From positions 1 through 64,000 of the forward strand of contig CAZSNP010000019.1 of NCBI GenBank assembly GCA_964608265.1: DNA of 64,000 bases, read 5' to 3'. A model generated the notes under the pieces. The model saw only the letters and a list, made by a program, of their open reading frames with translations, did not search any database and was not told where the DNA came from. Positions 24,672-32,741 of this stretch are shown here, piece after piece. This DNA is from JANWXR01 sp964608265. Lineage in GTDB: Bacteria; Chloroflexota; Anaerolineae; Anaerolineales; UBA6663. Every line of letters begins with the position of its first letter. Within the stretch, counting starts at the first letter, position 1. The position numbers and the translations under genes were made by a program.

Positions 24672-25763
24672 TTAGTGATTCGGCACGCCCAGGTAGGGGA
24701 AGGCGCTCAGGAACGTCGAGTCATTCGCGACGCAGTCCGTGGTGATGAGGCCCTCGGTGATCAGCCCGAGTTCGGCATCGATCACATCGTCCGCCAGGTT
24801 GCGCCCGTTGAGGAAGCCGGTCTCTTGCGAGAGGTCGGCCGTCAACAAATCGGGCAGCAGGATGTCGGCGATGGCCTGGATGGTCGCAGCGTCGTCACCC
24901 GGGTTGGGATCGGTCGCGTCATTCAGGCTGTAGAGCAGCGTCAGCGAGTTGACGATTTCGGCGCGCCACCTGGCCTGGTCGTTCTTCGGCGCGGTGAAGT
25001 TGAACTGATCCTCGAGGTTGCCCTCAGCCGTCGAGCCGGCCTCGAACGGGTTCGGCGGGATGAAGACGGTGAGGATGGCCGGGCGGCCCATGCGGTCGAC
25101 GGTCTTGCCCGCCGCCTGCGTGCGGCCCCACAGCCCGACTTTGTTGTTCCCATCCAGCCACCAGGTCGGGATCTCGACCACGATGGCCGAGGTGTTGAGG
25201 CCGAGGAAGAAATCGGTGCCGAAGCCGGGCTGGCAGAATTGAGCCCCGGCGTTGAAAGCGGCCAGGTCGAAGAAGAACGGATCATCGCGCAGGCCGGCGA
25301 AGACTTTCGCGCCCTCGCCCGTGCCGCGGCCATCAATCACCTCGTCGGTCCAGCCGCGCGCGATGAGGTGGTTCGACCCCATCCCGGCCCAGCGCACGGT
25401 CACCCTCTGCTTGCCGCTGGCATTCGGCTCCGAGAAGCGAGCGGAGATGACGACTTCGGAGCGCACATCGCCGCCGAGGTCGAGGTTGAATTCGTACACT
25501 GCATCCGAGCGAAAGGTCGTGCCGCTGATGGCGCCCGCGGCCGGGTTTACGGTCATCACCATCACCGTGCGGCCGAGGTCCTGGTGACCGGGCGCGCCGG
25601 GGTGGAAGAGGTATACGTCGTTGATGTCCACCCGGCCGTCCTTCTTGGCGGTCGGCGCATCGAGGTGGTCGGCGGCCTGGCTGCGCAGCGGCGCGAGGCC
25701 AAAGGTTGCCGCCAACACCGCGGTTGCCAGCGTCAAACTGGCGAACAGCTTAGTCTTTGACAT
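24672..25763 (-). CDS. Secreted DUF4331-domain protein
   Basis: 363 residues with a clear Sec signal peptide (KLFASLTLATAVLAATFGLAPLRSQAADH, cleavage likely after SQA). The mature protein starts with the DUF4331 hallmark DHLDAPTAKKDGRVDINDVYLFHPG, and the family's FRSDAVYEFNLDLGGDVRSE follows. The domain has no settled function; the Asp-rich DGRVDINDVY segment suggests calcium binding. GAAAGGA lies eight to nine bases before the ATG. The neighbourhood (TPR protein downstream, anti-sigma/ECF sigma pair upstream) suggests the sigma factor controls it. Confidence 0.82.
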   Translation of the reverse strand: MSKTKLFASLTLATAVLAATFGLAPLRSQAADHLDAPTAKKDGRVDINDVYLFHPGAPGHQDLGRTVMVMTVNPAAGAISGTTFRSDAVYEFNLDLGGDVRSEVVISARFSEPNASGKQRVTVRWAGMGSNHLIARGWTDEVIDGRGTGEGAKVFAGLRDDPFFFDLAAFNAGAQFCQPGFGTDFFLGLNTSAIVVEIPTWWLDGNNKVGLWGRTQAAGKTVDRMGRPAILTVFIPPNPFEAGSTAEGNLEDQFNFTAPKNDQARWRAEIVNSLTLLYSLNDATDPNPGDDAATIQAIADILLPDLLTADLSQETGFLNGRNLADDVIDAELGLITEGLITTDCVANDSTFLSAFPYLGVPNH

Positions 25764-26114
25764 TGGGAATCATCCTTTCAGGAACTCTGGGTCATCAAAC
25801 AAAGTGTCGTTGAGGTCGCAGGTCGGACTGACTGTGGGTAGCACCTCCTTTGATCACCAAACGCGCCATCGCCCGGCCGGGGCGATGGGCCTGGATTCGC
25901 GGATCCCACCAGTGCACTGTGAACACCGGGCTGGTTTGGAGTGGTTGCTTTCCAGTTCACTCAGTGTTCAATTCTCTTTACGCCAGGGTTGTGGGGCCAC
26001 ATCTTTTTCGCGACGAACCGGCCAAAAGAGAATCAAGGCGGCGCAACGTGCGTAGCGGGCCGCGCGCCGTGGTTGGCGTGGAGTTGCCGGCCGCCGGCGG
26101 GCCGCCGGCCTGAA
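25764..26114. other. Non-coding region upstream of the DUF4331 gene
   Basis: About 350 bases with lower GC than the surroundings. It holds the leader and ribosome site of the DUF4331 gene and presumably its promoter, which I could not place firmly. An AAAGGAGG-like sequence occurs on the minus strand well upstream of the gene. No coding frame is convincing. Confidence 0.4.
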
Positions 26115-26152
26115 TCAAAAAGACCCCGAAGGTCCCTGCGACCTTCGGGGTC
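26115..26152 (-). terminator. Intrinsic terminator of the sigma/anti-sigma operon
   Basis: Perfect 12-bp stem GACCCCGAAGGT/ACCTTCGGGGTC (26122-26133 with 26141-26152) around a 7-base loop, followed on the minus strand by TTTTT (26121-26117). It lies 25 bases beyond the anti-sigma stop. Confidence 0.9.
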
Positions 26153-26176
26153 TCACTGACGTGAGAGGGTGTTGGG

Positions 26177-27019
26177 CTATGAAATCTGCCCGAGCATAAC
26201 GGGCGTGGTGGTGGGGGTGAGGCTGCCGCCCTCCGGCTCGACGGTGATGCCCATGGCGTTGTAGTCCGTCGGCGGCCCGCTGCTCGTCACCCGCACCACC
26301 GCGCGGCCCCGAGCATCCACGGTGAAGGTCTCCGCGCCGATGGGCGTCTCACCCTTGATCCACCAGAATTGATAGACCTTGCCCGGCTCCAGTTGCGGCA
26401 GGCCCGACAGGACGAGGATGGTGGTGTTGTCGTTCGGGTCGTTGATGAGTTGGCCATAGGCCACCGACTGCGCGGCGGTGCTGGCGATGGATTTGGCCAG
26501 CGCGCCCGGCGAGACAAGATGGGCGATGACGTCGTTTTGAGTCTGAAGTTCGCCGCGGAGCACGGCGGCCTCCTGCTTCAAAGCCTCGACCTGGGCAGCC
26601 AGCGCGGCCTGTGTGGCGTCTTGCATCTGAAGCCGGGCCACTTCGGCGTTGAGCGAAAACCCCCACGCGCCGGCCACAATCGCCAGCGCCAGCGCACCCA
26701 GCGCCAGCGCCGGTGCGAAGCGGCGCTGGATTGAGACGAGCCATTGGCCGAGGTTGAATCCGGCGCGTTCCGGCTGCGGGGCGCGGCTCTCGGCCTCAGC
26801 CCGGACGCGATTCATCAGGTTGCGCTTGAGCGACGCCGGCGGCTGCACGGGCGTGACGGCGGCCGGCAACACAGCCGCGGCGGCCATCATCTCGCGCAGC
26901 CGCGAGGCTGCCTGCGGATCGCGGGCCACATAGGCATCAACGTCGGCGCGTTCGGCGTCGGTCAGGGTGCCGAGGGCGTAATACGGCAGCAGGTCTTCAA
27001 GTCGCTCATCCATACTCAT
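26177..27019 (-). CDS. Anti-sigma factor, RskA family
   Basis: 280 residues. The N-terminal cytoplasmic segment (DERLEDLLPYYALGTLTDAERADVDAYVARDP) is the anti-sigma helical domain without a zinc HxxxCxxC motif. A single transmembrane helix lies at about 101-120 (FAPALALGALALAIVAGAWG), then a coiled coil (LQMQDATQAALAAQVEALKQ) and an outer RskA C-terminal beta domain (VYQFWWIKGETPIGAETF). It should hold the neighbouring ECF sigma factor at the membrane until regulated proteolysis. The ATG overlaps the sigma gene's stop by four bases. Confidence 0.9.
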   Translation of the reverse strand: MSMDERLEDLLPYYALGTLTDAERADVDAYVARDPQAASRLREMMAAAAVLPAAVTPVQPPASLKRNLMNRVRAEAESRAPQPERAGFNLGQWLVSIQRRFAPALALGALALAIVAGAWGFSLNAEVARLQMQDATQAALAAQVEALKQEAAVLRGELQTQNDVIAHLVSPGALAKSIASTAAQSVAYGQLINDPNDNTTILVLSGLPQLEPGKVYQFWWIKGETPIGAETFTVDARGRAVVRVTSSGPPTDYNAMGITVEPEGGSLTPTTTPVMLGQIS

Positions 27020-27594
27020 TCACCAACCACCACGGCGTGCAATACCTCGCGCAGCTTGAGCAGACCCAGCCGCACCCGAGTGTGCACGGTTCCCAACGGT
27101 TCTCCGGTTCGCTCGGCAATCTCCCGCCGCGTCAACCCACCGAAATACGACAGCTCGATCACCACCCGCTGCGTCTCGGGCAAGCTCGCCAATGCGCGCC
27201 GCACCGCATGATGGTCGAGGCTGGCGCTGGTGGCATCCGCGACACTGGCGGATGGGTCGGGCACGTCATCCATCCGCTGAGCGTCGGCCTCCGTCTCGGT
27301 CGGCTCTGGCCGCACCTTGCGCCGGCGCAATGCGTCAATAGACAGATTGCGCGCGATGCCGAACATCCAGCCGGCGAAGGCGCCGCGGTGCGCCTCATAG
27401 GTGGTCGCGTTGCGCCACACGCGCCAAAACGTCTCCTGCACCACCTCTTCGGCTGTGGCTCGCTGGCCGGTGATCTTCAGCGCCAGGCCCAATACCGTCG
27501 AGGCATACCGGTCATATAACACCTCAAACGCGCCGGCGTCGCCACGGGCTGCTCGGGCGATGAGGATTTCGTCGCTCAAGTCGTTGTGGGTCAT
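27016..27594 (-). CDS. ECF-type RNA polymerase sigma factor
   Basis: 192 residues: region 2 (FEVLYDRYASTVLGLALKITGQRATAEEVVQETFWRVWRN, with core-binding and -10 recognition helices), a linker, and region 4 (LASLPETQRVVIELSYFGGLTRREIAERTGEPLGTVHTRVRLGLLKLREVL), which recognises the -35. It resembles SigK-type sigmas paired with RskA. The start is ATG 27594; no strong Shine-Dalgarno. The target regulon probably includes the DUF4331/TPR genes downstream, by neighbourhood only. Confidence 0.92.
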   Translation of the reverse strand: MTHNDLSDEILIARAARGDAGAFEVLYDRYASTVLGLALKITGQRATAEEVVQETFWRVWRNATTYEAHRGAFAGWMFGIARNLSIDALRRRKVRPEPTETEADAQRMDDVPDPSASVADATSASLDHHAVRRALASLPETQRVVIELSYFGGLTRREIAERTGEPLGTVHTRVRLGLLKLREVLHAVVVGE

Positions 27595-27658
27595 GAATCG
27601 GCCCGCTCTGGTGCACCGGCCTTTTTCTGATATACGGGCCGAGGTCGGACTTGCATTA

Positions 27659-28606
27659 CTACTGCCCCAACTCCAATGTCCCCCACGTCGTCGGATCGGA
27701 CAGCCGGCGCGTGTTGACGGAAGATACCATGCTCTGCTGATCGGCGGCGCCGGGCGAATCGTTATCGGAGGCCGATAACGCAAAGCCAAACCGCTGCCCG
27801 CCGGCTGGCCGCAGGCCAAACATCGCCCACGGAATCTGCGCCTCGCAGGTGTACCCCAGCGCCGTCTGTTGCGACGCCACCACCACGTTCACCGGAACAC
27901 CGGCGGCAGCGCGCGGAAACCACAGCCAGGCCTCCGCCCCGTCGCCGCTGTTGGTGCCCGGCGAGAGGCCGAGTTGAAAATCATCGCCGTTCAGCGAAGC
28001 GCCGCTGAAATCTCCGGCCAGGTCGGCATCGAACAACATCTCGACGCTGTCGCCGCGAAACAGCGCTTCGCCGCGCTGTGTCTGCACAAAGGCATCGTCG
28101 GTGACAATGGCGGCCAGGTATAGATTGGCCTCATCCCACGCCAGCGCGAACTGCACATTCAAGTCGGCGGTGCCGGCCCAGTTCTCGGGGCGAAAGACGG
28201 CGCTCTCCGCCCGATACGGCCAGTCCGACCAATCGGACAACAACCCATCCACCACCGGCGCGTTGCGGCGTTGAGCGATGATGAGGGCGCCATTCGAGCG
28301 CGCCGGAGGTGTGAAGGAAGGGAGCGGTGTGGGCGGGAGCGCGGTCGTGGCCGCCGGGATGGGCGTAGCCGCGGGTGGCGCGGTGACGCCCGCGCTCTGC
28401 GTGGCGGTCGCAACCGAGATCACGCCGGTGGACAAGCCGCCCGGATTGAGCGTCAGCGCCACGCTCGTGCCGACGGCGTTGGCGGTGGCGGCGCTATCCG
28501 GCGGGGCGGAGGTGCGCAGCGCGAACAACAACCCCAGCACGCCAATGGCGACGACGATGAGGACGATCAGCGCCAGCACCACGACGGCCAGTCTATTCGC
28601 CGCCAT
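27659..28606 (-). CDS. Membrane-anchored protein with CBM9/DOMON-like domain
   Basis: 315 residues. N-terminal transmembrane helix (LAVVVLALIVLIVVAIGVLGLLFAL), a long Ala/Thr/Pro-rich linker to about 105, then a CBM9-like beta sandwich (RNAPVVDGLLSDWSDWPYRAES ... FALAWDEANLYLAAIVTDD ... FGFALSASDNDSP). Family 9 modules bind sugar chain ends, and related DOMON folds bind haem or sugars; the ligand here is unknown. It likely faces outward. It overlaps the upstream hypothetical gene by 14 bases. Confidence 0.72.
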   Translation of the reverse strand: MAANRLAVVVLALIVLIVVAIGVLGLLFALRTSAPPDSAATANAVGTSVALTLNPGGLSTGVISVATATQSAGVTAPPAATPIPAATTALPPTPLPSFTPPARSNGALIIAQRRNAPVVDGLLSDWSDWPYRAESAVFRPENWAGTADLNVQFALAWDEANLYLAAIVTDDAFVQTQRGEALFRGDSVEMLFDADLAGDFSGASLNGDDFQLGLSPGTNSGDGAEAWLWFPRAAAGVPVNVVVASQQTALGYTCEAQIPWAMFGLRPAGGQRFGFALSASDNDSPGAADQQSMVSSVNTRRLSDPTTWGTLELGQ

Positions 28607-29021
28607 CGCCAGACTCGGGCGCGGAGGGTTGCTCCACGCGCTCGACCTCGCCGTGATAGTTCAGCACGATGCGAAAGCCCATCATCCCCATGAAGGCGCG
28701 CGCCTGCTCGGGCAGCCCCTGGGCGATGAGGTGATCGAACTGGGCGTCGAGGTTGTTCAGCGACGAATCAATCGCCGCCTTGGTGAACAGGTCTTCCTGC
28801 CCCATCATCTTCATCACGCCTTCGCTCACCGCGTCGCGGTTTTCGGTGATCTGCCCGCCGAGGTGGCGGAGCACCTGCCGGTCCACGGCCTCGGCATCGA
28901 TGTGAAACCTGAAGCCGTTATCCTCGACGACGTATTGCGCCGCGCCGCCGACCAGCGTCACGTTGACCGCCCGGCCGTCCGGGTCGGAGACCAGACCTTC
29001 GAAAAGTGCGCGGGTGCTCAT
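28593..29021 (-). CDS. Hypothetical protein, 142 aa
   Basis: Not assigned to a family. It begins MSTRALFEGLVSDPDGRAVNV, followed by strands typical of a small beta domain (VTLVGGAAQYVVEDNGFRFHI), then a helical region (AVDRQVLRHLGGQI, LFTKAAIDSSLNNLDAQF) and an acidic tail. Soluble, no signal. Its ATG shares one base with the stop of the L,D-transpeptidase gene (TAATG), so it is translationally coupled to it and to the CBM9-like gene downstream. Confidence 0.7.
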   Translation of the reverse strand: MSTRALFEGLVSDPDGRAVNVTLVGGAAQYVVEDNGFRFHIDAEAVDRQVLRHLGGQITENRDAVSEGVMKMMGQEDLFTKAAIDSSLNNLDAQFDHLIAQGLPEQARAFMGMMGFRIVLNYHGEVERVEQPSAPESGDGGE

Positions 29022-30034
29022 TAGGTGATGAGGACGGGCGTGCCCTTGGCGTCCACAAACTGCTTGTCCGCCGGCACCGTCGGCAGCGTCCAGCGATAGA
29101 CCCAGTGCGCGACATCGCTGGGCACGTTGACGCAACCGTGGCTGCGCGGCCGGCCGAAATCGTTGTGCCAGTATGTGCCGTGGATGGCCGTGCCCCACCA
29201 GTGAAAGTACGTGACCCACGGCACTCCGGGCAGATCGAAGAAATCCGCCGCGGCCCCGTCGTCACCGGCCATGTGGCGCGAGGCCCGTTTGCTGATCACC
29301 GTCCACTCGCCGCGCGGCGTGCCGTACACGGTCTCGCCGTTTTCTTTGCGCAGCGGTATCCCGGTGGAGCACTTCGACTCCAGCATGAGCGTGCTGCCCT
29401 GATAGCATTTCAACGTCTGCGCTTCGAGGCTGATCTCGATGCGTTTATCGGTGACGGCGGGGGAAAGCGGCTCGAATGCCTCGGGCGGGACGCGGCGCAG
29501 GTGCTCGCCGGGCACCCAATGATAGGTGCGCGTGCGGTCGCCGAGGATGCCATACCAGATCTTCCCGTCATCATCGAGCGCCGTCTTCATCACCCAATGG
29601 GTGGTGCCGTGATAAAACTTGTAATCGCCGCGGAAGCCCGGCCCCGGCGCGACGCGGCTCTGCGTCACCGGCACGCTCACCTCGGCCACGAAACCGTCCC
29701 TGGGCAGATGGCGCGTCGGCGTCTGTAATTCGTAGCGCACCAACTGCACGGGCGCGGAGTGCACGAAGCCGCGCCGCACCCGCCACCAGCGTTTGTTGAT
29801 GGCGTGCGGGTCTTCGGCCTCCGCCTCGCCATAGATATTGAAGACCGTATCCGCGCCGAGGAAGTTGAGGGTTTTGGATTTGAAGTTGGGCCGCTCGTAA
29901 ATGTACAATCCCAGCACTGCCCGGCCCAGCGCCAGCACCTCGCGCGGGGCTTCGGCGGGCGGCAACGGCGGCAGGAACAATCCGCCCGCGGCCAAACCCA
30001 GGGTTCTCAGGAAGTCACGTCGTGATAACGGCAT
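29021..30034 (-). CDS. Tat-exported L,D-transpeptidase (YkuD)
   Basis: 337 residues. A twin-arginine signal (SRRDFLRTLGLAAGGLFLPP, residues 4-23) is followed by an SH3-like part (LGLYIYERPNFKSKTLNFLGADTV) and the YkuD catalytic domain. The catalytic motif IHGTYWHNDFGRPRSHGCVN holds the essential His and Cys. It would cross-link peptidoglycan 3-3 bonds or anchor proteins. The start at 30034 is preferred because it begins the Tat signal and lies nine bases after a TATAAT. Unusually, its ATG overlaps the ATG of the divergent M23 gene. Confidence 0.9.
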   Translation of the reverse strand: MPLSRRDFLRTLGLAAGGLFLPPLPPAEAPREVLALGRAVLGLYIYERPNFKSKTLNFLGADTVFNIYGEAEAEDPHAINKRWWRVRRGFVHSAPVQLVRYELQTPTRHLPRDGFVAEVSVPVTQSRVAPGPGFRGDYKFYHGTTHWVMKTALDDDGKIWYGILGDRTRTYHWVPGEHLRRVPPEAFEPLSPAVTDKRIEISLEAQTLKCYQGSTLMLESKCSTGIPLRKENGETVYGTPRGEWTVISKRASRHMAGDDGAAADFFDLPGVPWVTYFHWWGTAIHGTYWHNDFGRPRSHGCVNVPSDVAHWVYRWTLPTVPADKQFVDAKGTPVLIT

Positions 30035-31244
30035 GCTGAGACGATTATACCAACGGCTTTTTCTCGCGCTATCCCTTCTCATCTCCGCTCAATCTTCACC
30101 GGCGGCAGCTCAGTCGGGCGACTACGGCGATTGGCGCCTCCCCCTGCCGGCCGGCGAGTGGACGATTTCGCGCGGGCCGTGCGGCGCGGAGACGCCGTAC
30201 GATCATCCGTGTGGTTACTACGAGGATGATTGCGCCCTCGATCTGGTGCCCCGCGATGGCGGCGATATCACCGGCACGCCGGTGCTCGCGGCGCACGCTG
30301 GCGTCATCGCCTACGTTGGCCGGCGCAGCGATGCCGGCATCGGCGTCATGGTCGAGCACGCCGATGGCCGGGTGAGCGCGGTCTTCCACCTTTCGCGCGC
30401 GGGGGTGATGGTGGGGCAAGCGGTGCAACGCGGCGACCTGCTCGGCGAGGCGGGCGGCACCGGCACCAGCCGCCCGCACCTCCACTTTCATGTGCAGAAG
30501 AACATCGTTGAACGGGAGTGTCTGTGGCCGGGCGGTATTGACGGGCAGGATTTTCGAGGCGCGCTGGTCGTCTCGCGCAACCTGTCGGCGGCGCAACTCA
30601 ACCTGCGGCTGGCGCAGCGCCAGCTCGATGCCCGGCCGCCGCTCGTGGTCTCGCGCCAACTCGAGTCGGTGCCGCTGCCGATATCGATTCCGCCGGAGGC
30701 GGTGGTGCAGGTCCCGGTTGTGCTCACCGGGGCGCTCAGCCAGACGACCATCCTGCGCAGTTCTGCCGTGTGGGGGCCAAACCATCGCTCCGTCGCGAGC
30801 ACCGTCCTCACGCGCACGGCCGACGGGCCGCTGTTTCGCATCCCGGTGCAAGCCAACACGCTGCGAAGGTGGGCCTTGCACAGTGACCCGGCGCTGGCAA
30901 ACGAAGTATTCCACTTCACGTTTGAGGTCGGTGCACTGCGTTCAACCGAGATTCCGGTGGGCATCGTCCTCCAGAATCCGGAGTTCGTCAGCCCGACGAG
31001 CTACAGCGCGTGGGGCTCGGCGCCGCAATTGTGCTGGCGCCTCGGCGGCGCGGTGAAGCAGCCGGTGCGCTTTCGCGTGCGCGTGGTCGGCCCGCAGCCG
31101 GCGGATAGCGGCTGGCAAGCGGCGACGTGCTGGCAGCCGCCTCAACTTCGGAAAGGGACGTACTTCTGGAAGGTCTTTGTCCGCGACGGTGATGGCTTTG
31201 TCAACCGCACCCATCAGCGCCCGCAGGCCTTCGTAATTCGGTGA
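30033..31244 (+). CDS. Secreted M23-family (LytM-like) peptidase
   Basis: 403 residues with a Sec signal peptide (LRRLYQRLFLALSLLISAQSSPAAAQS). The M23 domain (about 30-165) has the first zinc-ligand region (DDCALDLVPRDGGDITGTPVLAAHAGVIAYVG) and HLHFHV for the last ligand. The first ligand is normally H in HxGxD; here the equivalent reads C-A-L-D-L, so the metal site may be altered. The C-terminal ~230 residues are beta-rich and unassigned. It may cut peptidoglycan cross-bridges, or be a non-catalytic regulator. No ribosome site. Confidence 0.8.
   Translation: MLRRLYQRLFLALSLLISAQSSPAAAQSGDYGDWRLPLPAGEWTISRGPCGAETPYDHPCGYYEDDCALDLVPRDGGDITGTPVLAAHAGVIAYVGRRSDAGIGVMVEHADGRVSAVFHLSRAGVMVGQAVQRGDLLGEAGGTGTSRPHLHFHVQKNIVERECLWPGGIDGQDFRGALVVSRNLSAAQLNLRLAQRQLDARPPLVVSRQLESVPLPISIPPEAVVQVPVVLTGALSQTTILRSSAVWGPNHRSVASTVLTRTADGPLFRIPVQANTLRRWALHSDPALANEVFHFTFEVGALRSTEIPVGIVLQNPEFVSPTSYSAWGSAPQLCWRLGGAVKQPVRFRVRVVGPQPADSGWQAATCWQPPQLRKGTYFWKVFVRDGDGFVNRTHQRPQAFVIR
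30044..30049 (-). promoter_or_regulatory. -10 box of the YkuD operon
   Basis: TATAAT on the minus strand, nine bases before ATG 30034, with no Shine-Dalgarno between. It lies inside the first codons of the divergent M23 peptidase gene. A -35 is not clear. Confidence 0.5.
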
Positions 31245-31315
31245 GCCGGGGAGGGAAGAGGTCGAGTGAGCGAACCCCGCGCCGGCGCTGGCCGCTCGTT
31301 TGCGCTCGACTTCAT

Positions 31316-31344
31316 TTGCCATTTGCACTTCGGTGAAGTACACT
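31316..31344 (+). promoter_or_regulatory. recA promoter
   Basis: TTGCCA (31316-31321), 17-base spacer, TACACT (31339-31344), then a leader with CGGAG before ATG 31372. I saw no LexA-type inverted repeat. Confidence 0.7.
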
Positions 31345-31371
31345 CGCGCCACTCAAGTATCGGAGAAATTC

Positions 31372-32403
31372 ATGGCAAGCGGCAAAGACAAAGCGCTTGA
31401 TGCAGCCCTCAGCCAGATCAAAAAGCAGTATGGCGAAGGCGCGGTGATGCGGCTCGGCGAAGCCACCCACCTCGCCGTCGAGGCCATCCCCACCGGCTCG
31501 CTGTCGCTCGACCTCGCCCTCGGCATCGGCGGCATCCCCCGCGGGCGTGTCACCGAAATCTACGGCCCCGAGTCGTCGGGCAAGACGACGATCTGCCAGC
31601 ACGTGGTGGCCGAGGCGCAGAGGCGCGGCGATGTGTGCGCCTATATCGACATGGAGCACGCCCTCGACCCCGGCTACGCCGAGAAGTGCGGGGTGGATGT
31701 CGACAACCTCTACATCGCCCAACCCGACACGGGCGAGCAGGCGCTCGAGATCGCCCAGACCCTCGTGCGCTCCGGCGCGGTCGGCGTGGTGGTGGTGGAC
31801 TCGGTCGCCGCGCTCGTCCCCCGCTCCGAACTCGAAGGCGACATGGGCGACGCGACGATGGGTGTGCAGGCCCGGCTGATGTCGCAAGCCCTGCGCAAAC
31901 TCTCCGGCGCGATCAAACAGACCAATACGGCCATGATCTTCACCAATCAATTGCGGATGAAGATCGGCGTGATGTTCGGCAACCCGGAGACGACGACCGG
32001 GGGCAACGCGCTCAAGTTCTACGCCAGCGTGCGGCTGGATGTGCGCCGCATCCAGGCCCTCAAGGACGGCGAGCACGTCGTCGGCAGCCGCACCCGCGTG
32101 CGCGTGACCAAGAACAAGGTCGCCCCGCCTTTCCGCGAGGCTGAGTTTGATATAATGCATGCCGAAGGGATTTCCAAGATCGGTGACTTGATTGATCTGG
32201 GAACCAAATTGGAAGTCATCACCAAACGCGGCGCGTTCTTCTCTTTCAACGACACCCGTTTGGGCCAGGGCCGGGAGAACGTGAAGAAATTCCTCACCGA
32301 CCGCCCGGAGATGGCCGAGATAATCGAGGCCACCATCCGCCGGCAGATGGGCGAGGCCAGGGTTGACCTCGGCGCCGGCGCCGAGGCCGAAGACGACGAG
32401 TAA
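31372..32403 (+). CDS. recA: Recombinase A
   Basis: 343 residues. Walker A GPESSGKTT, Walker B VVVVDSVAAL, the DNA-binding loop L1/L2 segment (EGDMGDATMGVQARLMSQAL ... FTNQLRMKIGVMFGNPETTTGG) and an acidic C-terminal tail. It forms the ATP-dependent strand-exchange filament and co-activates LexA cleavage. The start MASGKDKALD has GGAG seven bases upstream. The gene is followed by a long spacer with a terminator and then recX. Confidence 0.98.
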   Translation: MASGKDKALDAALSQIKKQYGEGAVMRLGEATHLAVEAIPTGSLSLDLALGIGGIPRGRVTEIYGPESSGKTTICQHVVAEAQRRGDVCAYIDMEHALDPGYAEKCGVDVDNLYIAQPDTGEQALEIAQTLVRSGAVGVVVVDSVAALVPRSELEGDMGDATMGVQARLMSQALRKLSGAIKQTNTAMIFTNQLRMKIGVMFGNPETTTGGNALKFYASVRLDVRRIQALKDGEHVVGSRTRVRVTKNKVAPPFREAEFDIMHAEGISKIGDLIDLGTKLEVITKRGAFFSFNDTRLGQGRENVKKFLTDRPEMAEIIEATIRRQMGEARVDLGAGAEAEDDE

Positions 32404-32674
32404 CAATTCCGAGCCGCGCGCTCCGCACGTGCGCCGGCCACTGACCGAAATCAATCTTTACCGAGATCAGTTGACGTTGGATTTCCGATGGCGCCCTGTG
32501 CGCGCGATCGTGTGGAATGAAATTGGAATGCAGAAGCGGCGACGTGTGAGGTGGTGGTTGTGGCAAAGACCGAATCGCTCGGCTGACTTCTGCCGTCCCG
32601 ACGCCGCCGGCGCCTGAGTTTCGCCCGCGGCCGCGTCGCGCGGCGTTCCAATCGCAACTGAGACGGAAGAGACG
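32404..32674. other. recA-recX spacer, non-coding, possibly structured
   Basis: No convincing coding frame. Nested inverted pairs are visible: ATTGGAA with TTCCAAT outside, and GCAGAAG with CTTCTGC inside. The transcript may fold into a long imperfect structure before the terminator. Confidence 0.35.
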
Positions 32675-32717
32675 GCTGTGGCCCGCGTCGGTGGATGGCG
32701 CGCGTCACAGCTTTTTT
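32675..32717 (+). terminator. Intrinsic terminator between recA and recX
   Basis: Stem GCTGTGGC/GTCACAGC with an inner CGCG/CGCG extension and an 11-base loop, followed by TTTTTT (32712-32717). It ends 24 bases before the recX ATG, so recX is either read through from recA at reduced level or has its own promoter. E. coli recA-recX has a comparable arrangement. Confidence 0.8.
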
Positions 32718-32741
32718 GTTCGCGCTGCGCGAGGCTTTGCA

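Noticed and set aside
31300..31371. LexA-type SOS operator upstream of recA
   Set aside because: I looked for an inverted repeat of known LexA types (GAAC-N4-GTTC, CTGT-N8-ACAG) and saw none near the promoter.
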